Under the pieces are notes generated by a model. That model saw nothing but the letters and a program-made list of their open reading frames with translations, searched no databases and was not told the DNA's origin. Of a DNA stretch of 64,000 nt, positions 43,209 through 51,400 are shown piece by piece. Both the position numbers and the translations under genes were made by a program. Location of the stretch: positions 25,568 to 89,567 of the forward strand of contig DATJEU010000068.1 of assembly GCA_035496255.1 (NCBI GenBank), in the 5' to 3' direction. Source of the DNA: Gp6-AA40 sp035496255 (GTDB taxonomy: Bacteria > Acidobacteriota > Vicinamibacteria > Vicinamibacterales > UBA2999). How positions within the stretch are numbered: position 1 is the first letter of the stretch; every line of letters begins with the position of its first letter.

Positions 43209-43263
43209 AAGAGCCCACCGCACACCGCTCTCTCCCGCCACGCAAGTCGCTCAGGAGAAGAGC
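43207..43263 (+). promoter_or_regulatory. Mutually exclusive hairpins controlling an RBS (translational attenuator)
   Basis: GCTCTCTCC (43227-43235) pairs with GGAGAAGAGC (43254-43263) through 9 bp and one bulged A, burying the ribosome binding site of the gene at 43268. Alternatively AGAAGAGC (43207-43214), just after the leader peptide stop, pairs with the same GCTCTCT. A ribosome that reaches the TAG covers AGAAGAGC and lets the blocking hairpin form. One stalled on Cys codons upstream leaves it free and opens the ribosome binding site. No U-tract terminator is seen on this side. Confidence 0.7.
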
Positions 43264-43267
43264 TTCA

Positions 43268-44899
43268 GTGAAATACAAATCAATCCTCGTCCTCGTCGCG
43301 CTGGCCGCCGTCGCGTTCTGCTCGAGACGGGTGTCGCTGGCCGGCGACTGGGACGCCACGATCGTCGACCTCGCGAAGGCGGAGGTGCCGTTCCGCTTCG
43401 TGATCGGTGGGACGACCGACGCGCCGACGGGGACGTTCGTGAACGGCGAGGAACGGATGCCGTCCACCGGCGGCCACTTCGAGGACGGGCAGCTCACGAT
43501 CAATTTCGACCAGTACGGCTCGAAGATCATCGCCCGGCTCAACGGCGACATGCTCGAAGGGGAGTACAACCGCGGAACCCGAGGGCCGGCCTATCCCTTC
43601 ACGGCGACCCGCGCGATCGCGAGGCCGAAGGATCCGCATCCACCGTCGATCGCCGGCGAGTGGAAGATCCCGACCCCCGAAGAAAAATACGAACACGCCT
43701 GGACGTTCATCGTCCGCCAATCCGGGGGGGACGTCTCCGCAGCCATTCAACGCGTTGATGGCGACACCGGCACCCTGGTCGGGTCGTTCCGCGACGGCCG
43801 TCTGGTGCTCGGACACTTCTCCGGCGCGCGTCCGTTGCGGCTCGAGGTCACACCGAATCCTGACGGCACGCTCGCCCTGATTGAGGACGGGCAGGTGCAC
43901 CGCACGGCCATTCGCGCCAGCGACCAGCGTGCGGCTGCGGTCGACGCGAGAGATCCAGCGGCGTTGACACGCGTCAAGGACGCGGCCGCGCCGCTCGCGA
44001 TCGCGTTTCCCGATCTCGACGGGCATCTCGTCTCCCTCAGCGATCGGCGATTCGCCGGCAAGGTCGTGATCCTGAGCATCACCGGGAGCTGGTGCCCAAA
44101 CTGCCATGATGAAGCACCATTCCTGACCGAGCTCTATCGTCGCTACCACGATCGCGGGCTCGAGGTCGTGATGCTCGCGTTCGAAGAGGCAAGGCAGTTA
44201 CAGAACCCGCAGCGGCTGCGCGCATTCGTGAAACAGTACGGCATCACCTTTCCCGTGCTCGTCGCGGGGGAGCCAGAGGCTTTGCCGGCGAAGCTGCCGC
44301 AGTTCGAGGACCTCGTCGCGTTTCCGACGAGCATCTACATCGGCCGCGACGGTCGCGTGAAGGCGACGCACGCCGGGTTCTCGAGCAAGGCGACCGGCGA
44401 GCTCTACACACGGACCACGGGCGAAACGATCGAACTGGTCGAGCGCCTGCTCTCGGAACACACGCTGCCAGGCCATCTGCTCGCGTCCGGTGGAGGGGCG
44501 TTGAGCGGCGGCACGCGGCCGAGCCAGCGCCGCGTCAGCGTCGTTGCGTCGGTGCGAAAGCGGTCGGCGTCGGCGTATGACCTGGTGCTGAAAGTGGCGC
44601 CGTACGAAGGGATGCACGTCTACGCGCCCGGCGCACACGGTTACCGGCCGGTAACGCTCGACGTCGAACGCTCGCCTGGGGTCACTCCCGGCGCGGCAAA
44701 ATTTCCGGCGTCCGAGGATTACTACTTCGCGCCGTTGAAGGAACACGTCCCGGTGTACGAGAAGCCGTTTGAAATCGTCACGCCGGTGACCGTGAAAGGC
44801 GATGCCTCGTCGGTGCTTGCGACGCTCGCGTACCAGGCGTGCGACGACCATCTCTGCTACCTGCCGGAATCAATCCCGGTGCAGTTCACGATCAAGTGA
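43268..44899 (+). CDS. Exported TlpA-like thioredoxin / DsbD-alpha fusion protein
   Basis: The 543-aa protein starts at GTG with AGGAG upstream and has an N-terminal signal or anchor (VKYKSILVLVALAAVAF). Residues about 30-230 are beta-rich repeats (GDWDATIVDLAKAEVPFRFVIGG, then SIAGEWKIPTP). A TlpA/AhpC-type thioredoxin domain follows with active site GSWCPNCHDEAPF. The C-terminus resembles the DsbD N-terminal domain, with the redox pair CDDHLC and LPESIPVQFTI. A DsbD-alpha domain without the transmembrane part is unusual. The role is periplasmic thiol-disulfide chemistry. It is controlled by the cysteine leader, linking redox protein supply to cysteine status, and is followed 19 bp later by a porin. 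Confidence 0.85.
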   Translation: MKYKSILVLVALAAVAFCSRRVSLAGDWDATIVDLAKAEVPFRFVIGGTTDAPTGTFVNGEERMPSTGGHFEDGQLTINFDQYGSKIIARLNGDMLEGEYNRGTRGPAYPFTATRAIARPKDPHPPSIAGEWKIPTPEEKYEHAWTFIVRQSGGDVSAAIQRVDGDTGTLVGSFRDGRLVLGHFSGARPLRLEVTPNPDGTLALIEDGQVHRTAIRASDQRAAAVDARDPAALTRVKDAAAPLAIAFPDLDGHLVSLSDRRFAGKVVILSITGSWCPNCHDEAPFLTELYRRYHDRGLEVVMLAFEEARQLQNPQRLRAFVKQYGITFPVLVAGEPEALPAKLPQFEDLVAFPTSIYIGRDGRVKATHAGFSSKATGELYTRTTGETIELVERLLSEHTLPGHLLASGGGALSGGTRPSQRRVSVVASVRKRSASAYDLVLKVAPYEGMHVYAPGAHGYRPVTLDVERSPGVTPGAAKFPASEDYYFAPLKEHVPVYEKPFEIVTPVTVKGDASSVLATLAYQACDDHLCYLPESIPVQFTIK

Positions 44900-44918
44900 C
44901 GCGGGTCCACCGAACGCC

Positions 44919-46139
44919 ATGACATTTCGCCTGTTCGCTGTCTTCGCCGCCCTGGCGGTCGCCGCGCCGTCGCTGGCGCAAACGCCGGCGCAACCGACGG
45001 CGGGCTTCGACAACGGCTTCTTCATCCAGACGCCTGATGGGTCGACGCGCCTGGAGTTCGGCTTTACCGGCCAGGCCGACGGTCGATTCTCGGTCGACAC
45101 TCCGCTGCCGATCACCAACACCTTCACCATTCGGAAGATCCGGCCAGCTCTTTCCGGCCGGCTCACCAAGTATTTCGAGTTCAAGGTCATGCCGGATCTG
45201 GGCAGCGGCACGACCGTGTTGCAGGACGCGTATCTGGATACGCGTTTCTCGCCGCGCTTCCGCGTGCGCGTCGGCAAGGACAAGACCCCGGTGGGCTACG
45301 AATTGCTGGTTGGTGATCCCAACCTGTGGTTTCCGGAGCGCGCGCTGACATCGAGTCTGGTACCGAACCGCGACATCGGCGTGCAGGCTCGCGGCGATGT
45401 CGCCGGCGGCCGGCTGACGTATGCCGCGGGGCTCTTCAACGGTGTCCCTGACGCAACCTCGGCGACGACCGAAGTCGATACCAACAGCGACAAGGATGCG
45501 GCCGGACGAATCGTCATCCAGCCGTGGCGCCGGGCGCAGAATCCAGGTGCGCTCGCTGGTCTGGGCGTGCATATCGGTGCCTCCTACGGCGATCAAACCG
45601 GTGCGCTGCCGTCGTTCAAGACCTCGGTGGGACAGACGTATTTCGCCTACGCGACCGGGGTGACCGCGAATGGTCGCCGCAGGCGCGTGAGCCCCGCGGT
45701 CTTCTACAACTACAAGTCGTTCGGCATGTTCGGTGAGTATGCGTTGAGCACGCAGGACGTCGCTCGCGCCGGTGCGGTCACGGAAGTCGACAATCACGCC
45801 GTCGACGTCAACGTCTCGTACTTCCTGACCGGCGAATCGAACGGGGTCGGGGCAGCGCGCCCGAAGCGGCCGTTCGACCCGGCATCAGGCGCGTGGGGCG
45901 CGCTGCAGGTGCTGACGCGCTACAGCCATCTCGAAATTGACGGCGACGTATTCGGCAACGGACTCGCCGTCGCTGGCGCCAGCCGGCGGGCAGACCAGTG
46001 GACCGGCGCCGTCAACTGGTTCCCGAATCAGTTCATCAAGTGGTACGTCACCTACGAGCGGACGACATTCGACAAGGGCGCTGCAGGATCTCGAGCGATC
46101 GAGAACGTGATCCTGTTCAGAACGCAGGTGGCCTTTTGA
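44919..46139 (+). CDS. Phosphate-selective porin O/P-like outer membrane channel
   Basis: The 406-aa protein has signal peptide MTFRLFAVFAALAVAAPSLA. The mature sequence shows the OprO/OprP pattern: FFIQTPDGSTRLEFGFTGQADGRF, FTIRKIRPALSGRLTKYFEFKVMPDLG, QDAYLDTRFSPRFRVRVGKDKTPVGYELL, and a C-terminal Phe (RTQVAF) for barrel assembly. These trimeric 16-strand porins favour anions (phosphate, polyphosphate). It lies 19 bp behind a cysteine-controlled gene in a sulfate assimilation locus, so sulfate or another sulfur oxyanion is a reasonable substrate, though this is inference. Confidence 0.87.
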   Translation: MTFRLFAVFAALAVAAPSLAQTPAQPTAGFDNGFFIQTPDGSTRLEFGFTGQADGRFSVDTPLPITNTFTIRKIRPALSGRLTKYFEFKVMPDLGSGTTVLQDAYLDTRFSPRFRVRVGKDKTPVGYELLVGDPNLWFPERALTSSLVPNRDIGVQARGDVAGGRLTYAAGLFNGVPDATSATTEVDTNSDKDAAGRIVIQPWRRAQNPGALAGLGVHIGASYGDQTGALPSFKTSVGQTYFAYATGVTANGRRRRVSPAVFYNYKSFGMFGEYALSTQDVARAGAVTEVDNHAVDVNVSYFLTGESNGVGAARPKRPFDPASGAWGALQVLTRYSHLEIDGDVFGNGLAVAGASRRADQWTGAVNWFPNQFIKWYVTYERTTFDKGAAGSRAIENVILFRTQVAF

Positions 46140-46156
46140 CGCGCGGGCCCTCGGCG

Positions 46157-46633
46157 CTACCTGCCAGGGCAGGCGTCGTTGATCGGGTGCCAGGCGTTCA
46201 CATTGATGCGGGGCAGATCCGACACTTCGCTTCCGGCCGCAGTCGGATTTTCGATGAACCCAAGAACCTGCACCATCCGGCCGACGGAGGGCTTCAATTC
46301 TTTTTCGAGGCGGCCGGTCACGCCGTAGACGGCGGCGACACCAGACGTGCCCACCTCGGCGTTCGCCGCCAGGCCTTCAGGTGTGCGTACGTCCGTCAGC
46401 ACGTACTCGTTGTCCACGCCGGCGCCGGTGCCGAGTGCTCCGCCTTTGCCGTCGTTGACACGTTTCCGGTAGTCCGCCTCGCGTTCGACGCAACCGACAA
46501 GCGTGGCGACGCTTCGTCGGTGCGTGTTGTCGGCGCTGTGCTGCGCAGCCCGTTGACCGCTCGCGATCGCCGGGTTGAGCAGCATCGCCATCGTCAGTCC
46601 GATGAGCGCCGCGGCCATATCCTGCAATCTCAT
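46157..46633 (-). CDS. Small secreted protein, GCV-NEYVL family (copy 1)
   Basis: The 158-aa protein has a signal peptide (ending NPAIASG) and a small beta-rich domain: LVGCVEREADYRKR, GTGAGVDNEYVLTDV, YGVTGRLEKELKPSVGRMVQVLGFIE, LPRINVNAWHPINDACPG. Two Cys may form a disulfide. A paralogue lies at 47690-48175; the two flank the TSUP transporter gene. An OB-fold or lipid/metal-binding role is a guess. The name is descriptive only. Confidence 0.7.
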   Translation of the reverse strand: MRLQDMAAALIGLTMAMLLNPAIASGQRAAQHSADNTHRRSVATLVGCVEREADYRKRVNDGKGGALGTGAGVDNEYVLTDVRTPEGLAANAEVGTSGVAAVYGVTGRLEKELKPSVGRMVQVLGFIENPTAAGSEVSDLPRINVNAWHPINDACPGR

Positions 46634-46701
46634 CCCTTGTTCTCCGAGCTTCTGTGGCAGCCAGGATCTGCTGCGGGACTCGTGCCAAGATAGGAGGCTT
46701 C

Positions 46702-47592
46702 GTGCTCGACTCTCATGCCTTCTGGCTGATCGCCATCACGCTCGGCGCCGCGGTCGTGAACGGCGCGCTTGGTTACGGGTTCTCCTCCATTACCGTCCCG
46801 CTGGCGCTGCTGTTCCTGACCAACCGCGTACTCAACCCGGCGCTCGTTCCGATCGAAGTTGCGCTGAACGCCTACGTGCTCTGGGTGAATCGCGCCGGGC
46901 TTCCGGCCGTGTGGCGGCGTGTGCTCCCGGTGGTGATGGGCCTGGCGCCGGGCGTGGCGCTCGGCACGATGCTGGTGTCGCAGGTCAACCCGGGCTGGCT
47001 GAAGTTCGTGACGTTCTGCGCGCTGCTGCCGCTCATCCTCTTCCAGGCGGCCGGCTACCGGCGGCCGATCCGATCGGAGAAGCCCGCGGGCTTGCTGTTC
47101 GGCGGTGCCGTCGGCGTGCTGTATTCGATGACGACGATTTCCGGTCCGCCGCTTGCCGTCGCGCTCAGCAACCAGGGTCTGGCCAAGCGCGAGTTCCGCG
47201 CGGCCCTCGGATTCATTCGGCTTGCCGAATCGACGTTTACGGCGATCGCGTACTTTTCGGTCGGCTTGTTCTCACATGAGAGCGCGACGTTGATTCCCTT
47301 GATCGTGCCGAGCATCGCGATCGGCGTGCCGATCGGCGCGCACCTCATTCACCGGATCCGGCCCGAGACGTTCCGCCGCGCGTGTATGAGCTTCGATGCG
47401 TGGATCGTCGCCTTCGGATTGTCAAACCTGCTGAAGGACCTGAAGCTGGTGGACAGCAACGCCGCGTTTCTCCTGCTGGCGGCGGTCGTCGTTCTCGACA
47501 GCCTCCTTCTGTATCACTTCTTCACCGTGCAGCTGCCCGCGGCGACGGGCGCCGACACCGCGACGCAGGGACGCTCACCGCAATTGGAGTGA
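46702..47592 (+). CDS. TSUP (TauE/SafE) family anion transporter
   Basis: The 296-aa membrane protein has about eight hydrophobic helices and the family's inverted repeats (ITLGAAVVNGALGYGFSSITVPLALLFL near the start and GGAVGVLYSMTTISGPPLAVALSNQG in the middle). TSUP proteins move sulfite, sulfonates, thiosulfate or sulfoacetate. GTG 46702 has TAGGAGG just upstream. Its position in the sulfur locus suggests import of sulfate or organosulfur, or sulfite export. No CysPTWA transporter is present in the window, so this could be the inner-membrane partner of the porin at 44919. Confidence 0.88.
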   Translation: MLDSHAFWLIAITLGAAVVNGALGYGFSSITVPLALLFLTNRVLNPALVPIEVALNAYVLWVNRAGLPAVWRRVLPVVMGLAPGVALGTMLVSQVNPGWLKFVTFCALLPLILFQAAGYRRPIRSEKPAGLLFGGAVGVLYSMTTISGPPLAVALSNQGLAKREFRAALGFIRLAESTFTAIAYFSVGLFSHESATLIPLIVPSIAIGVPIGAHLIHRIRPETFRRACMSFDAWIVAFGLSNLLKDLKLVDSNAAFLLLAAVVVLDSLLLYHFFTVQLPAATGADTATQGRSPQLE

Positions 47593-47689
47593 GCGAGCGT
47601 ATGGCCGTCCGTGCCCGCGGTCCCAGGGGCAGCGGCTGCCCTGGGGGAGCAGGGCGGGATCCGCGAAAGCGGTCTCGGCTCTCAGGGTG

Positions 47690-48175
47690 CTATTTCTGAT
47701 TCGCCGGACAGAAATCCTGCACCGGATGCCACGAGGAGATGGTCAGCCGTGGCAGCCGATCCCGATCTTCCTTCGCATCGCGATTGGCGCGGAACGGCTC
47801 GACGTGGCCGACCACTTCGATCTGCCGGTTGAGCGCGCGCGCCAACTCGCTCTCCTCGTTGCCCGTGAGCAGGTAATCGCCCTGCTCACCGGCAGTCGCC
47901 ACGGCTTCCGGCTTCGTCAATGCCTCACTCGTTTTTGAGGTCGGCTTCGCCTTCACCAGGACGTATTCGTTGCCCTGACCTGCACCGCTCGCCAGCGGGC
48001 CGCCGCGCTTCGCATCGAGGTCAGCCCGATAGTCCTTTTCGAGCTGCACGCACCCGATCAGATCGACCTGATCGGTGCTCGTCGGCGACTTCCTCGTCTG
48101 CGCGTGCGCTGGAAGCGCCGCAACCGTGATTGCCGTTGCCATCCCCCAGCATGCCCATCTGCGTGTCATGGTCAC
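47690..48175 (-). CDS. Small secreted protein, GCV-NEYVL family (copy 2)
   Basis: The 161-aa protein has signal peptide MTMTRRWACWGMATAITVAALPAHA. The same landmarks occur in the same order as in the copy at 46157: LIGCVQLEKDYRADLDAKRGGPLASGAGQGNEYVLVKA, YLLTGNEESELARALNRQIEVVGHVEPF, LPRLTISSWHPVQDFCP. The paralogue pair brackets the TSUP gene on the opposite strand. Function unknown; presumably periplasmic. Confidence 0.7.
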   Translation of the reverse strand: MTMTRRWACWGMATAITVAALPAHAQTRKSPTSTDQVDLIGCVQLEKDYRADLDAKRGGPLASGAGQGNEYVLVKAKPTSKTSEALTKPEAVATAGEQGDYLLTGNEESELARALNRQIEVVGHVEPFRANRDAKEDRDRLPRLTISSWHPVQDFCPANQK

Positions 48176-48345
48176 CTCCGCTGTAGAAGAACCAGCCTGA
48201 AACCGGGCCTCACCATGTGCGCTGAAGGCATGACGTGCAATCGCGCTTCCGAAACTCTGAACAGCTCGCCGTAAAAGGTTCAGGCGTCTACGGGGCCCTT
48301 GGGCCTGCCTGAAGTGACGAGCGGCATGACATATCAGAAATGCGT

Positions 48346-48374
48346 CCTGACGAAAACTTCAGGCATTCTTCAGG
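48346..48374. promoter_or_regulatory. 11-bp-phased CTGAAG box upstream of a TonB receptor
   Basis: Three 7-mers start exactly 11 bp apart: CCTGACG (48346), CTTCAGG (48357), CTTCAGG (48368), with 4-bp spacers AAAA and CATT. On the minus strand it reads CCTGAAG-AATG-CCTGAAG-TTTT-CGTCAGG. It ends 64 bp before the receptor start. This geometry is that of OmpR/PhoB-family operators. Similar boxes lie at 55476, 60568 and 63180. Confidence 0.7.
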
Positions 48375-48438
48375 CTTGTTCGCCGTGCGGCGTGAATACG
48401 ATGCGGGAAGACTCTTCCACGTCATCTTGCAGAGGCCA

Positions 48439-51400
48439 ATGACACGACTTCATCGCTCCTCTCGCGTCGGATTGGGGCCGCTCGTCCTGCTCGCCGCCGC
48501 GTTCGTCTTGACAATCCCCGCGCTCTCATTCGCACAGGTCGGCGGCAGCATTTCCGGCACCGTCAAGGATTCATCCGGAGCCGTTGTTCCGGGCGCCACG
48601 GTGACGGCCATGAATACCGTCCTGGGTACCGAGACGGCCGTCACGACCGACGAACAGGGGTTCTATTCATTTCCGAAGCTGCCGGTCGGCAAGTACGACG
48701 TCACCATCCAGATCGAAGGCTTCAAGCCGCTGAAGCGGCCGAATATCGCCGTCGATGCCGACGCGGCGCTGCAGATCAACGCGACGCTCGAAGTGGGTGC
48801 GCAGTCTGAGACGGTCACGGTCACGGCCAATGCCGTCCACGTCGACACGGTGTCGACGCAGCTTGGTGAAGTCGTCAAGGCAGATACGATGACGACGCTG
48901 TCGCTGAATGGACGGAGCTATACGGACCTGCTCGCGATTCAGCCCGGCGTCAGTCCGCAGACGAGCATCCTGCCCAACTCCGTGATCATGGCTGGCGTCA
49001 CCGGCACGGTCGCGCCGTCGGGGCAGCTCAACGCCGGAAACGTCTCGGTGAGCGGCCAGCGGGAAACGGCCAACGGCTTTCTCGTCAACGGCGGCGACGT
49101 GCAGGAACAGATGAACGGCGGAACGGCCGTCGTGCCGAACCTCGACTCGATCGAGGAGTTCCGGCTGCTCACGAACAACTTCGATCCGGAGCACGGCAAC
49201 TACAACGGCGGCATCGTGAACGTGGTCACGAAGTCGGGCAGCGATCAGTTTCACGGCGACGCGTACGAGTTCTTCCGCAACACGGGACTGGACTCGAAGA
49301 ATTACTTCTCGCCCGAGAAGGCGAAGTTCAACCAGAACCAGCCTGGCTTCACGATCGGCGGGCCGCTGCGTCGCGGCAAGCTGTTCTTCTTCGGGGACTA
49401 CGAAGCGACGCGGACCACGCAGGGGATCGAGACCGGCCTGATCTCGGTGCCGTCGGCGCTGCAGCGCGCGGGAAACTTTTCGGCGACGGCGGATCAGCTC
49501 TCGGGAACGGTCAACGGTCAGAACTGGGCCAATATCCTGTCGGGCCGACTGGGCTATCAGGTGTCGCCGGGCGAGCGCTACTACGTGCCCGGCTGCGTCA
49601 ACTCGAGCCAGTGCGTGTTTCCGAACGCGATCATTCCGGCGCAGGCCTGGTCGGCTCCGGCGCAGAACCTGCTGCAGTACATTCCGGCGCCGAACTCGGG
49701 CGACGGCCAGTTCTCGACCGGCGCATTCGCCAAGACGGTGCGCGACGACAAGGGCTCGTTCCGCGTCGATGCGAACACGCGCCTTGGCCTGCTCTCCGGC
49801 TATTACTTCCTCGACGACTACCGGCTCGACGACCCGTACCCCGGTCAGCAGGGCGGCGCGAGCGTCCCCGGGTTCGACGCGCTGACGATCGGCCGCGCGC
49901 AGATGTATGCCGGTGGCGCCAACACCACGCTCGGTCCGAAGACGGTGAACGAGTTCCACACGACGTTCATGCGCGACGCGAACAACGTCGGTTTCCCTAA
50001 CGGTGGCCGCGGGGTGAGCGTCGCATCGCAAGGGTTCGTCACCGGTCCCGACACGCCGGGCATTGTCGTCCAGGCGCCGGAGCTCGAAGGGGTCGAGAAC
50101 CTCGTGTTCGACACCTACACGATGGGCGTGACGATTACCGGTGTCGACCAGACCAACCAGACGCTGAACATCAGCGACGGCCTGTCGCGGGTGATGGGAA
50201 CGCACACCCTGAAGGTCGGCGGCCAGTTCAAGTACTCGCAGGTGCAACTGATACCGAATGCCACCTTCAACGGCACGTTCACGTTTGCTGGCACCGAAAC
50301 CGGAAGCGACTTCGCCGACTTCCTGATCGGCGTGCCGAGCAACTACATTCAGTCCGCCGGCGGCATTTTCAACCTGAGGAACAAGTACGGGGCGCTCTTC
50401 GCGCAGGACAGCTGGCGCGTCACGCCCAGGGTGACCCTCAACTACGGCGGCCGCTGGGACATCGTCCAACCGTGGTACGAACGCAACAACCAGATCCAGA
50501 CCGTCGTGCCCGGACAGCAGTCGGTTGTCTATCCCAACGCACCGCTCGGCCTCGTCTTCCCCGGTGACGCCGGCATCAGCCGCGGTTTGTCGCCGACGCG
50601 CTGGGGCAACGTGGCGCCGCGGGTCGGCGTCGCATACGCGCCGAGCGAGAAGCTCAGTTTCCGCGCCAGTTACGGAATGTTCTATACGGCGTTCATGGGC
50701 CTCTCGTCGGGCATCATGTATGGCGTTCCGCCGTACGGCTACAACTACTTGAGCCCGGCGCCGCCGCTGTTCGATCAGCCGTTCATCACGGCGGCGGACG
50801 GGACCAATAACGTCCAGCGGTTCCCGTTCCCGGCGCCGCCGCTCGACGCGTCGGCAAGCCATCCGTATCCCGATCTCGATTTCTCGAAGTTCCTGCCAGT
50901 GAATGCCGACCCGTTCTTCGCCAGCGACAACAAGACGCCGTTCTCCGAGCAGTACATGGCGTCGGTCGAACGCGAGCTGGCGCCGAACATGGTGGTGACC
51001 GCCAGCTACGTTGGCAGCCGCGGTCACAACATGCTCGTGATCCGGCAGGCGAATCCCGGCAACCCGGCGCTCTGCCTCAGCGTCAGCGAGCCGGACCAGG
51101 TCGCACCCGGCAGCCCGACCTGTGGTCCGTTTGCCGAGAACGGCGTGTTCATCCGGAAGGACGGCACGGTCGTCAACGGCACGCGGGACGTCCTTGGTCC
51201 GGATTACGGAACGATGACGCGGCAGGAGACGACCGGCTACTCACGCTACAACGCCGCGGAAGTAAACCTGCGCTACACGCACGGTCCGGTCAACGTCCAG
51301 GCGGGCTATACGCTGAGCAAGTCAGTGGACGTGGCGTCGAACCTTGGTGAGCAGGTGAACCCGTTCGACATTCATCTGTCGGAAGCGCCGTCGGCGTTCG

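Noticed and set aside
46654..46701. Possible cysteine leader (two adjacent Cys codons) before the TSUP gene
   Set aside because: Only two Cys codons, and the frame runs without a stop straight into the TSUP gene. GTG 46702 with TAGGAGG is the better start.
48667..51027. A 786-codon open frame antisense to the TonB receptor, and similar long antisense frames at 1058-2626, 3280-4389, 16070-17812 and 55831-57267
   Set aside because: They mirror strong genes in GC-rich DNA, are full of Arg/Asp/His without domains, and have no ribosome binding site. The opposite strand encodes recognisable proteins.
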